This document shows, piece by piece, positions 19,949 through 30,198 of a DNA stretch of 64,000 nt. The notes beneath the pieces were generated by a model. The model was not told where the DNA came from. It did not search any database and saw nothing but the letters and a program-made list of their open reading frames with translations. Numbering within the stretch: the stretch's first letter is position 1; each line of letters begins with the position of its first letter. The position numbers and the translations under genes are program-made. Source of the stretch: Pseudomonas putida (GTDB lineage Bacteria > Pseudomonadota > Gammaproteobacteria > Pseudomonadales > Pseudomonadaceae); the NCBI RefSeq assembly GCF_001636055.1, contig NZ_CP011789.1, positions 2,480,001 to 2,544,000 on the forward strand, in the 5' to 3' direction.

Positions 19949-19977
19949 CTTGTATTTTTGCGGACCTGCCCCCACAT
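19949..19977 (+). promoter_or_regulatory. Candidate sigma-32 (heat-shock) promoter of lon
   Basis: CTTGTAT (19949-19955), a 14-bp spacer and CCCCACAT (19970-19977) resemble the RpoH consensus CTTGAAA-N13/14-CCCCATNT. It lies just after the clpX terminator and 60 bases before the lon start, where a heat-shock promoter would be expected. Confidence 0.6.
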
Positions 19978-20036
19978 TAGCTCCAAGCACTATTTCCACC
20001 GGTTTCCGGCCACAAGGCCGCTGTAGAGGCGAAATC

Positions 20037-22433
20037 ATGAAGACCACCCTCGACTTGCCTCTTTTGCCATTGCGCGATGTCGTCGTCTATCCGCACATGG
20101 TTATCCCGCTGTTCGTGGGACGCGAGAAGTCCATCGAAGCCCTAGAGGCCGCAATGACGGGCGAAAAGCAGATCCTCCTGCTGGCCCAGAAGAATCCAGC
20201 CGACGATGATCCGGGCGAAGATGCCCTGTATCGCGTCGGCACCATCGCTACCGTCCTGCAACTGCTCAAGCTGCCTGATGGCACCGTCAAGGTGCTGGTC
20301 GAAGGCGAGCAGCGCGGTGCGGTCGAGCGCTTCACCGAGGTCGAAGGCCACGTTCGCGCCGAAGTCAGCCTGATCGACGAGGTCGAGGCGGCCGAGCGCG
20401 AGTCCGAAGTGTTCGTGCGCAGCCTGCTGTCGCAGTTCGAGCAGTACGTTCAGCTGGGCAAGAAAGTGCCTGCCGAAGTGCTGTCCTCGCTCAACAGCAT
20501 CGAAGAGCCGGGGCGCCTGGTCGATACCATGGCCGCGCACATGGCGCTGAAGATCGAGCAGAAGCAGGAAATCCTCGAGATCATCGACCTGTCTGCCCGT
20601 GTCGAGCACGTACTGGCGCTGCTGGACGCCGAAATCGACTTGCTGCAGGTCGAGAAGCGCATCCGTGGCCGGGTCAAGAAGCAGATGGAGCGCAGCCAGC
20701 GCGAGTACTACCTGAATGAGCAGATGAAGGCCATTCAGAAGGAGCTCGGCGACGGCGACGAAGGCCACAACGAAGTCGAGGAGCTGAAAAAGCGTATCGA
20801 TGCTGCTGGCCTGCCCAAGGATGCCCTCACCAAGGCCCAGGCCGAGCTGAACAAGCTCAAGCAGATGTCGCCGATGTCCGCCGAGGCCACGGTGGTGCGC
20901 TCTTACCTCGACTGGCTGGTGCAGGTGCCCTGGAAAGCCCAGAGCAAGGTGCGTCTGGATCTGGCCAAGGCCGAAGAGATCCTCGATTCGGACCACTACG
21001 GCCTGGAAGAGGTGAAGGAGCGTATCCTCGAGTACCTCGCGGTCCAGAAGCGCGTGAAGAAGATCCGTGGCCCCGTCCTGTGCCTCGTCGGGCCGCCCGG
21101 CGTGGGCAAGACATCGCTGGCCGAGTCGATCGCGGCGGCCACCAATCGCAAGTTCGTGCGCATGGCCTTGGGTGGTGTGCGTGACGAGGCCGAGATCCGT
21201 GGTCACCGCCGTACCTACATCGGCTCGATGCCGGGTCGCCTGATTCAGAAGATGACCAAGGTCGGGGTGCGCAACCCGCTGTTCCTGCTCGACGAGATCG
21301 ACAAGATGGGCAGCGACATGCGCGGCGATCCGGCCTCGGCACTGCTCGAGGTGCTCGATCCGGAGCAGAATCACAACTTCAACGATCACTACCTGGAAGT
21401 CGACTACGACCTCTCGGACGTGATGTTCCTGTGCACCTCCAACTCGATGAACATTCCGCCAGCGTTGCTGGACCGGATGGAGATCATTCGTCTGCCCGGC
21501 TACACCGAGGACGAGAAGGTCAACATTGCGGTCAAGTACCTGGTGCCCAAGCAGGTCAAGGCCAACGGCCTCAAGAAGGAAGAGCTGGAGGTCGACGTCG
21601 CCGCGATCCGCGACATCATCCGCTACTACACCCGAGAAGCCGGTGTGCGTGGTCTGGAGCGCCAGATTGCCAAGGTCTGCCGCAAGGTGGTCAAGGAGCA
21701 TGCCGGCAACAAGCAGGTGAAAGTCAAGGTTACCGGCGACCAGCTCGAGCACCTGCTGGGTGTGCGCAAGTTCCGTTATGGTCTGGCCGAAACCCAGGAC
21801 CAGATCGGCCAGGTCACAGGCCTTGCCTGGACCCAGGTCGGCGGTGAGCTGCTGACCATCGAGGCGGTCGTGATTCCGGGCAAGGGGCAGTTGATCAAGA
21901 CCGGCTCGCTCGGCGATGTCATGGTCGAATCGATCACTGCCGCACAGACCGTGGTACGCAGCCGCGCCCGCAGCCTGGGTATCGCTGCCGATTTCCACGA
22001 GAAGCACGACGTGCACATCCACATGCCCGAGGGCGCTACGCCCAAGGATGGCCCGAGTGCCGGTATCGGCATGTGCACTGCACTGGTCTCGGCGCTGACC
22101 CAGATTCCGGTGCGTGCCGACGTGGCGATGACCGGTGAAATCACCCTGCGCGGTCAGGTGCTTGCCATCGGCGGGCTGAAGGAAAAACTGCTTGCGGCGC
22201 ACCGCGGCGGGATCAAGACAGTCATCATTCCCGAGGAAAATGTGCGTGACCTGAAGGAGATTCCTGAAAATATAAAACAGGATCTGCAAATCAAACCGGT
22301 TAAATGGATTGACGAGGTCCTGCAAATTGCGCTGCAATACGCCCCGGAGCCCTTGCCAGATGTGGCTCCGGAGATTGTCGCGAAAGAAGAGAAGCGCGAC
22401 AGCGATGCTAAGGAAAGAATTAGCACGCACTAG
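20037..22433 (+). CDS. lon: ATP-dependent protease Lon
   Basis: Lon degrades misfolded and regulatory proteins in the cytosol. The product has 798 residues from ATG 20037: an N-terminal LON substrate-binding domain, a coiled-coil segment, AAA+ module with Walker A GPPGVGKT (352-359) and Walker [11 protein letters not shown], and the protease domain. The catalytic Ser-Lys dyad is present at S674 (DGPSAGIGM) and K717 (GLKEKLLAA), with spacing equal to the E. coli enzyme. Transcribed alone or with hupB; hupB also has its own promoter. Confidence 0.97.
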   Translation: MKTTLDLPLLPLRDVVVYPHMVIPLFVGREKSIEALEAAMTGEKQILLLAQKNPADDDPGEDALYRVGTIATVLQLLKLPDGTVKVLVEGEQRGAVERFTEVEGHVRAEVSLIDEVEAAERESEVFVRSLLSQFEQYVQLGKKVPAEVLSSLNSIEEPGRLVDTMAAHMALKIEQKQEILEIIDLSARVEHVLALLDAEIDLLQVEKRIRGRVKKQMERSQREYYLNEQMKAIQKELGDGDEGHNEVEELKKRIDAAGLPKDALTKAQAELNKLKQMSPMSAEATVVRSYLDWLVQVPWKAQSKVRLDLAKAEEILDSDHYGLEEVKERILEYLAVQKRVKKIRGPVLCLVGPPGVGKTSLAESIAAATNRKFVRMALGGVRDEAEIRGHRRTYIGSMPGRLIQKMTKVGVRNPLFLLDEIDKMGSDMRGDPASALLEVLDPEQNHNFNDHYLEVDYDLSDVMFLCTSNSMNIPPALLDRMEIIRLPGYTEDEKVNIAVKYLVPKQVKANGLKKEELEVDVAAIRDIIRYYTREAGVRGLERQIAKVCRKVVKEHAGNKQVKVKVTGDQLEHLLGVRKFRYGLAETQDQIGQVTGLAWTQVGGELLTIEAVVIPGKGQLIKTGSLGDVMVESITAAQTVVRSRARSLGIAADFHEKHDVHIHMPEGATPKDGPSAGIGMCTALVSALTQIPVRADVAMTGEITLRGQVLAIGGLKEKLLAAHRGGIKTVIIPEENVRDLKEIPENIKQDLQIKPVKWIDEVLQIALQYAPEPLPDVAPEIVAKEEKRDSDAKERISTH

Positions 22434-22458
22434 TTCGTATCTCATTGGGGGCCTTCGG

Positions 22459-22488
22459 TTGACAGCTTTTTCGGGCCCTTGCTATAAA
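22459..22488 (+). promoter_or_regulatory. Sigma-70 promoter of hupB
   Basis: A consensus TTGACA (22459-22464), an 18-bp spacer and TATAAA (22483-22488) lie about 100 bases before the hupB start. A strong promoter suits an abundant nucleoid protein. Confidence 0.72.
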
Positions 22489-22586
22489 GCGGCACGCCAG
22501 TGTCAACAGGCCACCCAATGATCGTTTCATAAGCTTTTCATTACATACTTAGAAACAAACTCAATAGAGATATAAGGGGACTTAGA

Positions 22587-22859
22587 GTGAACAAGTCGGA
22601 ACTGATTGACGCTATCGCCGCTTCTGCTGACATCCCGAAAGCTGTAGCCGGCCGCGCGCTGGACGCAGTAATTGACTCCGTAACCGGTGCCCTGAAAGCA
22701 GGCGACGACGTCGTTCTGGTTGGCTTTGGTACCTTCTCCGTCAAGGAGCGCGCTGAGCGCACCGGCCGTAACCCGCAAACCGGCAAGGCGATCAAGATCG
22801 CTGCCGCCAAGGTTCCAGGCTTCAAAGCTGGCAAAGGCCTGAAAGACGCCGTCAACTAA
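22587..22859 (+). CDS. hupB: DNA-binding protein HU-beta
   Basis: A 90-residue histone-like nucleoid protein that bends DNA as a dimer. It begins at GTG 22587 after AAGGGGA and reads [18 protein letters not shown]. The DNA-binding arm includes [14 protein letters not shown] with the conserved Arg-Asn-Pro. Standard position downstream of lon; a terminator follows at 22949. Confidence 0.97.
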   Translation: MNKSELIDAIAASADIPKAVAGRALDAVIDSVTGALKAGDDVVLVGFGTFSVKERAERTGRNPQTGKAIKIAAAKVPGFKAGKGLKDAVN

Positions 22860-22948
22860 GTCGTCTCTTTCAGCCGGACCCGGCCTGGCCAGGTCCGAGC
22901 ACGTAGCGGCGGGGGCCGCAAACGTTCCCGCCTGCCACGTTTGCTAAG

Positions 22949-22980
22949 AAAAGGCGCATCCTCGGATGCGCCTTTCTTTT
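22949..22980 (+). terminator. Rho-independent terminator after hupB
   Basis: AAAGGCGCATCC-TC-GGATGCGCCTTTCTTTT, a 12-bp stem with a T-rich tail. Confidence 0.9.
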
Positions 22981-23043
22981 ATCAGGATTCTACCCACTCT
23001 CCGCGGTTGTCGATGCAGTGGTACGACCGTTTCTGGGGGACGC

Positions 23044-24915
23044 ATGCTGCAGAATATCAGGGACAATTCACAGGGTTGGATTGCCAAGACCATCATTGGC
23101 CTCATCGTCGTGCTGATGGCACTGACCGGTTTCGAGGCCATCTTCCAGGCCGCCAGCCACAGCCAGGATGCCGCCAAGGTCAATGGCCAGACCATCAGCC
23201 AGAACGAGCTGAGCCAGGCCGTCGACATGCAGCGCCGCCAGCTGATGCAACAGCTGGGCAAGGATTTCGATCCGGCGATGCTGGACGAGAAGATGCTGCG
23301 TGAGGCGGCACTCAAGGGGCTGATCGACCGCAAGCTGCTGTTGCAGGGTGCCGAAGACGCCAAGTTCTCTTTCTCCGAGGCGGCACTGGATCAGTTGATC
23401 CTGCAGACGCCTGAGTTCCAGGTCGATGGCAAGTTCAGCGCCGAGCGCTTCGACGCCGTCATCCGCCAGATGGGCTACGGCCGCATGCAGTTCCGCGAAA
23501 TGCTCGCCCAGGAAATGCTCATCGGCCAGCTGCGTACCGGCCTGGCAGGCAGCAGCTTCGTTACCGACAAACAAGTCGACGCCTTCGCCCGTCTGGAAAA
23601 CCAGACCCGCGATTTCGCTTCGCTGACCTTCAAGGCCAACCCGGCCGCAGTCAAGGTGAGCGATGAAGAGATCAAGGCGCATTACGATCAGCACGCCAAG
23701 GGATTCATGACCCCTGATCAGGTGGTCATCGATTACATCGAGCTGAAGAAAGCTGCGTTCTTCGACCAGGTTTCGGTCAACGAAGACGAGCTCAAGGCGC
23801 TGTACGAAAAGGAAATCGCCAACCTCGCGGAACAGCGCCGTGCTGCGCACATCCTGGTCGAAGTCAACGACAAGACCGATGATGCCCAGGCCAAGGCCCG
23901 CATCGAAGAGATCCAGCAGCGCCTGTCCAAGGGTGAAGACTTCGCCAAGTTGGCCAAGGAGTTCTCCCAGGATCCGGGCTCGGCGGCCAATGGCGGTGAC
24001 CTCGGCTTTGCAGGTCCGGGTGTCTATGACCCGGCCTTCGAGGATGCCCTGTACAAGTTGAACAAGGACCAGGTGTCGGCACCGGTTCGCACCGAGTACG
24101 GCTACCACCTGATCAAGCTGCTGGGCGTCGAGGCGCCTGAAGTGCCTACCTTCGCCAGCCTGAAGGACAAGCTGACCCACGAGCTGAAAACCCAGCAGGT
24201 CGAGCAGAAGTTCGTTGAAGTCACCAAGCAACTGGAAGACTCGGCCTTCGAAGCCTCCGACCTGGCGCAGCCTGCTCAGGAATTGGGCTTGAAGGTACAG
24301 ACCTCGGCACCGTTCGGCCGTGAAGGCGGCGAGGGCATCACTGCCAACCGTTCGGTGATCCAGGCTGCGTTCAGTGAAGAGGTGATGGACGAAGGCGCCA
24401 ACAGCAGTGCCCTGGAGCTGGACCCGGAGACTGTGGTGGTGCTGCGTGTGAAAGAGCACCGCAAGCCGGAGCAACTGGCGCTGGAAGCTGTGTCGAAGAA
24501 CATCAGCGAACACCTGGCCAAGGAGAAGGCGACCGCCGAGCTCAAGGCCAAGGCGGACAAGCTGATTGCCGGCCTGCGTGATGGTTCGATCGCCAAGGGC
24601 GCCGACCAGGAAGGGCAGAAGTGGAAGGTGCAGGAGGCGGTGACCCGCAACCAGGAAGGCATCGACCCAGCCGAACTGCAGGCCGCGTTCCGCATGGCCA
24701 AGCCTGAGTCCAAGGACAAGCCGGTCTACGGCAGTGTCGTCCTGGGTGACGGTAGCCTGGTAGTGTTGCAGCTCAAGGGTGTCAACGAAGGTGCTGCCGC
24801 CTCCGACGAGGAGAAGGTGCAGATTCGTCGCTACCTCGCTTCGCGCGCCGGCCAGCAGGACTTCGCTGCCTTCCGCAAGCAACTGGAAGCCAGCGCCGAC
24901 ATCACCCGTTACTGA
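23044..24915 (+). CDS. ppiD: Periplasmic folding factor, SurA/PpiD-type
   Basis: A 623-residue inner-membrane-anchored chaperone. One membrane helix at about residues 12-34 (WIAKTIIGLIVVLMALTGF) is followed by a SurA-like N-terminal chaperone domain. A parvulin domain at about 262-365 (AAHILVEV, GGDLGFAGPG, YGYHLIKLL) and a long C-terminal region follow. It helps release and fold proteins at the Sec translocon. The start at ATG 23044 gives the short cytosolic tail typical of PpiD. It follows hupB after its terminator. Confidence 0.95.
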   Translation: MLQNIRDNSQGWIAKTIIGLIVVLMALTGFEAIFQAASHSQDAAKVNGQTISQNELSQAVDMQRRQLMQQLGKDFDPAMLDEKMLREAALKGLIDRKLLLQGAEDAKFSFSEAALDQLILQTPEFQVDGKFSAERFDAVIRQMGYGRMQFREMLAQEMLIGQLRTGLAGSSFVTDKQVDAFARLENQTRDFASLTFKANPAAVKVSDEEIKAHYDQHAKGFMTPDQVVIDYIELKKAAFFDQVSVNEDELKALYEKEIANLAEQRRAAHILVEVNDKTDDAQAKARIEEIQQRLSKGEDFAKLAKEFSQDPGSAANGGDLGFAGPGVYDPAFEDALYKLNKDQVSAPVRTEYGYHLIKLLGVEAPEVPTFASLKDKLTHELKTQQVEQKFVEVTKQLEDSAFEASDLAQPAQELGLKVQTSAPFGREGGEGITANRSVIQAAFSEEVMDEGANSSALELDPETVVVLRVKEHRKPEQLALEAVSKNISEHLAKEKATAELKAKADKLIAGLRDGSIAKGADQEGQKWKVQEAVTRNQEGIDPAELQAAFRMAKPESKDKPVYGSVVLGDGSLVVLQLKGVNEGAAASDEEKVQIRRYLASRAGQQDFAAFRKQLEASADITRY

Positions 24916-24930
24916 GTGCTGTTGTCGTGA

Positions 24931-24964
24931 CGAAACAGGCCGCTTAAGCGGCCTGTTTCGTTTT
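24931..24964 (+). terminator. Rho-independent terminator after ppiD
   Basis: CGAAACAGGCCGC-TTAA-GCGGCCTGTTTCG plus TTTT. A second hairpin, TTTTCGCGG...CCGCGAAAA at 24980-25003, lies between it and the end of the patatin gene. Confidence 0.9.
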
Positions 24965-25024
24965 CGGCATCTCCAGGTATTTTCGCGGTCAGGCCCGCGA
25001 AAAAGTCAGCGCCGATACTCCTGC

Positions 25025-26065
25025 CTAGCGCTGCTCCCCCTCATGACTGTCCAGGGTATCCCGCGCAATCTCACGCCCCAGTGCGATCAGCTCCGGCGCC
25101 TTGTAGAACTCGAAGAACCGGCATACCCGCTTCGGCACGTTGATCAGTACATCCGGCGGATACCCGGCGATCTTGTACTGTGCCAGCGAGGTCTGCATCA
25201 CCTCGAAGCTCTGGTTGATCAGGTCGAGTAGCGATGCAGGTCCGACGTTATCGATGATGAACGAACCGGTCGCCGACTTGGGGGCGCCTTCGCGTTCCGG
25301 GGCCGCTGCCGGTTGCTGGCTTTCCGGGTCGGCGGGGTCGCTCAGCCACGGGTTTGTCTGGCTCATGCGTTCGGCGACGATTTCCTGCTCGATGCGCATC
25401 AGCTGCTCGGCCGGCTTGCGGCGAAACGGCATGCGCGACCCCAGCGAACTGATCACCGATTCGAATCGCATCCTGAACGCCGCCGGGCGTTCGATCACCG
25501 GCAACTGGTACTGCTTCTGATTGGTGGCGTTGAGGTTGACCGCGATGATCAGGTCGCAGTGACTGGACACCACCGGCACGATCGGCAATGGATTGAGAAT
25601 ACCGCCATCGACCAGCATGCGGTTGCCCTGCATGACGGGCGTGAACAGGCTGGGAATCGCCGCCGAGGCGCGCATGGCCTGGTGCAGGCAGCCTTCCTGG
25701 AACCAGATTTCCTGCTGGTTGGTCAGGTCGGTGGAGACGGCGGTATAGGGAATTCGCAATTGTTCGATGTTGATCTCGCCGACGATCTTGCGGATTTGTC
25801 CAAATACCTTGTCACCCCGAATGGCGCCCAGGCGAAAGCTCACATCCACCAGGCGCAGCACGTCGAGGTAGTCCAGGCTTTCTATCCAGCGACGGTATTC
25901 GTCGAGCTTGCCGGCGGCATAGATGCCACCAATCACCGCGCCCATCGAGCAACCGGCGATGCAGGCGATTTCGTAGCCGCGACGCTCGATCTCCTCGATC
26001 ACGCCGATGTGCGCATATCCCCGGGCACCGCCCGAACCGAGCACCAGTGCGACACGCTTGCTCAT
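25025..26065 (-). CDS. Patatin-like phospholipase, RssA/YchK type
   Basis: A 346-residue predicted lipid acyl hydrolase. The oxyanion motif GSGGARG occupies residues 10-16, the nucleophile serine is S40 in GCSMG, and the catalytic aspartate is D153 in DGG, so the Ser-Asp dyad is complete. No signal peptide is visible. The C-terminal third contains an acidic low-complexity stretch (DPADPESQQPAAAPERE) and is longer than in RssA. Convergent with ppiD; substrate and role unknown. Confidence 0.85.
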   Translation of the reverse strand: MSKRVALVLGSGGARGYAHIGVIEEIERRGYEIACIAGCSMGAVIGGIYAAGKLDEYRRWIESLDYLDVLRLVDVSFRLGAIRGDKVFGQIRKIVGEINIEQLRIPYTAVSTDLTNQQEIWFQEGCLHQAMRASAAIPSLFTPVMQGNRMLVDGGILNPLPIVPVVSSHCDLIIAVNLNATNQKQYQLPVIERPAAFRMRFESVISSLGSRMPFRRKPAEQLMRIEQEIVAERMSQTNPWLSDPADPESQQPAAAPEREGAPKSATGSFIIDNVGPASLLDLINQSFEVMQTSLAQYKIAGYPPDVLINVPKRVCRFFEFYKAPELIALGREIARDTLDSHEGEQR

Positions 26066-26222
26066 ACTTTTTCCCCCAAGGCATTTCGCGCGTATTCCAA
26101 CAATGCACCCATTGGTGCCGGTGCTTCAATGTCGTTGCGCGCTGGGCTACGCTGAGCATGGCACTTTTCACGTTGCCGGCCGTCGAACAGCGACTGTTTT
26201 GTCCTTCTTGAGGTAATGCCCG

Positions 26223-26501
26223 ATGAAAGCCTGGATCTGCCTTCCCCTGATTGCCCTGACCCTTGCTGGCTGTGCGGGCAAGACGGCCTATCGCGACAGT
26301 TGCGCGACTCAGTTGGATGCGGCCTGGAAGGAACTCGACCTCGCCAAGGCCGAAGGGTTTGCCGGTACCGTGAGCTACTCCAAGGCGCTGTCATTGCTGA
26401 CTGGAGCCAAGACCCAGCAGCAGTTCGAGGCGTTCGAGGGGTGCAGCAGCAAAGCCGAGCGGGCACGTTTCTATATCCGTGAGTCCCGTGCAGGCCGTTG
26501 A
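26223..26501 (+). CDS. Small lipoprotein, hypothetical
   Basis: A 92-residue precursor with signal peptide MKAWICLPLIALTLAGC and lipobox LAGC (Cys17). The rest is a soluble helical segment with two further cysteines (SCATQ, GCSSK) that could form a disulfide. No known domain. It is followed at once by the CHAD gene; the coding regions are 14 bases apart, so co-transcription is likely. Confidence 0.72.
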   Translation: MKAWICLPLIALTLAGCAGKTAYRDSCATQLDAAWKELDLAKAEGFAGTVSYSKALSLLTGAKTQQQFEAFEGCSSKAERARFYIRESRAGR

Positions 26502-26515
26502 CCGAGGAGGCTGAT

Positions 26516-27283
26516 ATGCCCGCGATGCTCGATCATGTAGTCGCTCAGGTCCTGGCCCTGCAGGTGCGTCTACTGGCCTGCCGGGAACGCCTGGCCGCCG
26601 ATACCGACAGCGAAGCCCTGCACGACCTGCGCACCAGTGTCAGGCGCCTGCGCAGTCTGCTGCGACCCTTGCGCGCGCTGCCGGGTGTCGAACAGTTGGA
26701 GGATGCAGCGAAATCGCTGGGCACGCTCACCACGCCTCTGCGCGACCGTGAGGTGCTGGCCGATCAGTTGATCTCTGCTGGGTACGTGCAGGCCGGGCAG
26801 CGGCGCCTGCAGGGCAGGGCGGCAGCTTTCGCCAGCGTCGCTGCCAGCCCGCAGTTGACCCGGCTGCTGGCGATACTGGATTCATTCCCCCTGTTCCTGC
26901 GTGCTTCGCAACGCGAAGGCCTGGCGAATGACTTGGGCACGCGCATCGACAAACGCCTGCGCAAGCAATGGCGCAAGCTGGAGGCGGCCATCGACGATCC
27001 GGCCCATGACCGGCATCGCTTGCGTCTGTTGATCAAGCGGGTGCGCTACGGCGATGAGGCCTACCCGCAGTTGCGCCATGCAGGGAAGAAGCTTCAGAGG
27101 CTGCTCAAGCAGGCGCAAGGGGACCTGGGCGATTGGCATGATCGTGTTCAATGGCTGCTGCAGTTGCGCGAGCATCCCGACCTGGCGCCGTGCGAGGCGG
27201 CTTGGGAAACCGAGTTGCATGAGACCGAGCGTGCCAGCGATGCCACCTTGGCGTCGTTGCGCAAAGCCTTGTCGCGTCGATAA
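26516..27283 (+). CDS. CHAD domain protein
   Basis: A 255-residue all-helical protein with the CHAD pattern of conserved His and basic residues (LHDLRTSVRRLRSLLRPLR at about residues 36-54, HRLRLLIKRVRYGDEAYP near 165-182). CHAD domains bind polyphosphate; no partnered CYTH domain is present. GAGGAGG precedes the ATG at 26516. Function in this organism is not known. Confidence 0.83.
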   Translation: MPAMLDHVVAQVLALQVRLLACRERLAADTDSEALHDLRTSVRRLRSLLRPLRALPGVEQLEDAAKSLGTLTTPLRDREVLADQLISAGYVQAGQRRLQGRAAAFASVAASPQLTRLLAILDSFPLFLRASQREGLANDLGTRIDKRLRKQWRKLEAAIDDPAHDRHRLRLLIKRVRYGDEAYPQLRHAGKKLQRLLKQAQGDLGDWHDRVQWLLQLREHPDLAPCEAAWETELHETERASDATLASLRKALSRR

Positions 27284-27376
27284 CCCCAGTAAATGACCGA
27301 TATGCGGGCTGCCCTGTGCCAGCCTGCTGGTTACCATGCGCCTTGACCCCGTTGTCGATAGAGGCCAAGGACTTCC

Positions 27377-28174
27377 ATGAATTTCGATGAACTGCTAGAG
27401 GCCGTGCGCCGCCACCCGGCGTCGGTCAGTATCCCACCAGACTGGGCCCAGGGCCGCGCTTCGTTTGGCGGGTTGATGGCGGCGCTGGTCTATGAGGCGA
27501 TGTGCCAGAAGATCAGCGATGGGCGGCCAGTGCGCTCGTTGGCCATCAGTTTCGTCGGCCCGGCGGCACCGGATGTGCCGATACGCTTCGAGGCCGAGGT
27601 GCTGCGTGAGGGCAAGGCTGTGAGCACGCTGTTAGGGCGTGCGATCCAGGATGGGCAGGTGGTGACGCTGGTGCAGGGCAACTTCGGTGCTGGACGCCTG
27701 TCGGTGGTAGAGGTGCAGGCCGAGCCAGCGCCATCGTTCAAGGCTCTGGAGGATTCGGCACCGGAGTTGCCCTACATCAAGGGCGTCATGCCTGAATTCA
27801 TGCGCAAGGTGGCGCTGCGCTGGGCGATCGGGGGGCTACCCTTCAGCGGCAACGCATCGCGCCAGATGGGCGGTTGGGTGCGTCTGCGCGACCTCCCGGA
27901 GGCGCCGCTCGAAGTGTCGCACCTGCTGGCGCTGGTCGATGCCTGGCCGCCGAGCCTGATGCCTTTTCTCAAGCAACCTGCCGCAGGCAGCACCCTGACC
28001 TGGACCATCGAGTTCGTCCAGCCATTGCCGGAGCTCAGTACGCACGACTGGTACCAGTACTGTGTAGAGACCGAGCACGCCCGTGATGGTTATGGGCATG
28101 CCGCAGCCCGCTTGTGGTCGGCGGATGGCCGCCTGTTGGCCTTGAGCCGGCAGACAGTGACGGTGTTTGCCTGA
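27377..28174 (+). CDS. Acyl-CoA thioesterase-like double hot-dog protein
   Basis: A 265-residue protein resembling TesB-type thioesterases: two hot-dog halves, the first with GRASFGGLMAALVYEAM and LAISFVGPA, the second with LEVSHLLALVDAWPPS and WTIEFVQPLP. It probably hydrolyses acyl-CoA in the cytosol; chain length and pathway cannot be read from the sequence. Confidence 0.8.
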   Translation: MNFDELLEAVRRHPASVSIPPDWAQGRASFGGLMAALVYEAMCQKISDGRPVRSLAISFVGPAAPDVPIRFEAEVLREGKAVSTLLGRAIQDGQVVTLVQGNFGAGRLSVVEVQAEPAPSFKALEDSAPELPYIKGVMPEFMRKVALRWAIGGLPFSGNASRQMGGWVRLRDLPEAPLEVSHLLALVDAWPPSLMPFLKQPAAGSTLTWTIEFVQPLPELSTHDWYQYCVETEHARDGYGHAAARLWSADGRLLALSRQTVTVFA

Positions 28175-28188
28175 GCCTTGCCGCGTGT

Positions 28189-28557
28189 TCAGGGCCGATG
28201 CTTGTGTCTTTCGCGCCAGGCACGCCACCAGCCACCGCTCAGGACGAAACGTGGGAAGGTGATGAACTGTTCGGTCAACAGACGTTTCAGGGCGTCCTGT
28301 CGATCACTGAACGGCTCGGGTTGCTCGGCCTCCAGGCGATGGCCCTGGCGCTGCATGGCAAGCCCTGCGATCAGCGCGATCACGCCTACGGCAAGCTGGG
28401 TGATGTCGAGCGAGAACACGCCCGAAAGCACCAGCAGGGCACCTAGGATGAACAGCGGTACGGCAATCAAGTGCAGCACCAGGTTGGTCGGGTGGCGGTG
28501 ATTATGGTGGTAGCCGCGCCATTGCCAGGCGGGCAGATTCGGCAGACGTTTGCTCAT
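28189..28557 (-). CDS. Mpo1-like (DUF962) small membrane protein
   Basis: A 122-residue membrane protein. The N-terminus has the histidine-rich pattern YHHNHRHPTNLVLHLIAVPL seen in the Mpo1/YGL010w family, followed by two hydrophobic helices (about 27-75). In yeast this family oxidises 2-hydroxy fatty acids using iron held by the histidines; whether the bacterial protein does so is unknown. Start at ATG 28557; a TTG two codons upstream is possible. Convergent with the thioesterase gene. Confidence 0.68.
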   Translation of the reverse strand: MSKRLPNLPAWQWRGYHHNHRHPTNLVLHLIAVPLFILGALLVLSGVFSLDITQLAVGVIALIAGLAMQRQGHRLEAEQPEPFSDRQDALKRLLTEQFITFPRFVLSGGWWRAWRERHKHRP

Positions 28558-28632
28558 GGACAATTCCCCTTGGTCATGTCCAGAGCTTAGTGCGGCCCCC
28601 CGCAGGGGGCCAATCGAGGCTGTTTATCGGGA

Positions 28633-30111
28633 CTATAGCTTGAGCTGGCCGATGGCTTTGTTCAGTTCGCCGGCGAGGGTCGCCAACGCATTGCTGGTGG
28701 TGGCCGATCCAACGGTCTGCTGTACGGTTTCTTCGGTAACGTCGCGGATGCTCACCACTGCCCGGTTCATCTCCTCGGCGACCTGGCTCTGCTGCTCGGC
28801 GGCCACGGCGATCTGTGTGTTGCTCTCGCGCATCTGCGCCACCGCGCGGGTGATTTCGGCCAGCGCATCGCCGGCTTCGCGGGCCTGCTTGACGCAGTCG
28901 TCGGCCTTGTAGGAGCTCTCTTGCATGTACTCCACGGCATCACGGGTGCCGTCCTGAAGCGCGGACACCATGGTGGTGATCTCGTTGGTGGAGTTCTGCA
29001 CGCGCTTGGCGAGGTTGCGTACTTCGTCGGCCACCACCGCGAAGCCGCGACCCAGGTCGCCGGCGCGTGCGGCTTCGATGGCGGCGTTGAGGGCCAGCAG
29101 GTTGGTCTGTTCGGCGATGCTGTGGATCACGCTGACCACGCCATTGATCTTCTGGCTGTCGTCGGCCAGTTGGCGAATCATCTCGGCAGTCTGCTGCACG
29201 CCACTGGACAGCCCGGCGATGGAATCCTGTACCCGACTGACCACTTCCTGGCCGCTGCCGGCGAGGCTGTCGGCGCTTTGCGACAGGTCACGGGTGGCGC
29301 CGGCGTGCTGGGCGATGTGATGCACGGTGGCGGACATCTCGTTGATCGCTGTCGCGGCCTGGTCGGTCTCGCTCTGCTGGCCGATCATGCCGTGGCGTAC
29401 CTCGTCCATGCTCGTGGCCAGGCGTGCGGCACCTGAGTCCAGTTGCGCGGCAGTGTGGGCCACGGTGCTGACTACGCGGTGGTAGGTCGTCTGCATGGCA
29501 TTGAAGGCTCCGGCCATCTGGCCCACTTCGTCGCCACAGGCCAGCGGCACGCGCGCCGACAGGTCGCCGGTTTTTTCCACGTGCAGCATCACATCCTTGA
29601 GGGTGTTGAGCTGGCTGAGCAGGAAGCGGATCAGCAGCTGCGAAGCGCAAAGCATCGCCAGCATGAGAATCAGTACGCACACCGCGTAGTTGCTGAACCG
29701 GTCGATGAATACCTGGCGCAGGCTTGGCGATTGCGCCAGCACGGCAATGTGCTGGTTGCCCTGGCGCAGCACCTGGGCGCCGCGCAGCGGATCGTCGCCA
29801 AACAGCCAGGCGGCGGGCAACGCGACCCAGCCTTGGCCGTCACGCAGTGCCTCGACGGGCTCGCCTTTGAAGCTCGGGGTCTGGCCTTCCTGCCAAGTGA
29901 TCATATGTGGCAGGTGGGGGAAGGGTTGTGCAGCGGGCCAGGTGGCCAGCAGTTCGGCCTGGGCGACGGCATGCGCCTGGGCCGATTCGGCGCGGGCCTG
30001 CTGCTCCAGGTAGACCGCGTAGAGCACCAGCAGCAAGGTGGTGACGAAGGCCACCGCATTGACTGCCCAGAATTTGTACTTCAGGGAAATATTGCTAAGC
30101 CAGGCACCCAT
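28633..30111 (-). CDS. Methyl-accepting chemotaxis protein
   Basis: A 492-residue chemoreceptor. Membrane helices lie at about residues 10-30 and 140-163. They enclose a short periplasmic domain of about 110 residues, small for a Pseudomonas receptor. A HAMP domain and a signalling domain follow. The hairpin tip carries [19 protein letters not shown] and [13 protein letters not shown]. No C-terminal CheR-docking pentapeptide is seen. The ligand is unknown. Confidence 0.93.
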   Translation of the reverse strand: MGAWLSNISLKYKFWAVNAVAFVTTLLLVLYAVYLEQQARAESAQAHAVAQAELLATWPAAQPFPHLPHMITWQEGQTPSFKGEPVEALRDGQGWVALPAAWLFGDDPLRGAQVLRQGNQHIAVLAQSPSLRQVFIDRFSNYAVCVLILMLAMLCASQLLIRFLLSQLNTLKDVMLHVEKTGDLSARVPLACGDEVGQMAGAFNAMQTTYHRVVSTVAHTAAQLDSGAARLATSMDEVRHGMIGQQSETDQAATAINEMSATVHHIAQHAGATRDLSQSADSLAGSGQEVVSRVQDSIAGLSSGVQQTAEMIRQLADDSQKINGVVSVIHSIAEQTNLLALNAAIEAARAGDLGRGFAVVADEVRNLAKRVQNSTNEITTMVSALQDGTRDAVEYMQESSYKADDCVKQAREAGDALAEITRAVAQMRESNTQIAVAAEQQSQVAEEMNRAVVSIRDVTEETVQQTVGSATTSNALATLAGELNKAIGQLKL

Positions 30112-30198
30112 GGTAGGTCTTCTCTGAGTTGAGCGGAAACATTATTGGCAAGGTGCCATCATTGTGTCCGCTCGCGCGCGAAGCCTTCATGACATGCG

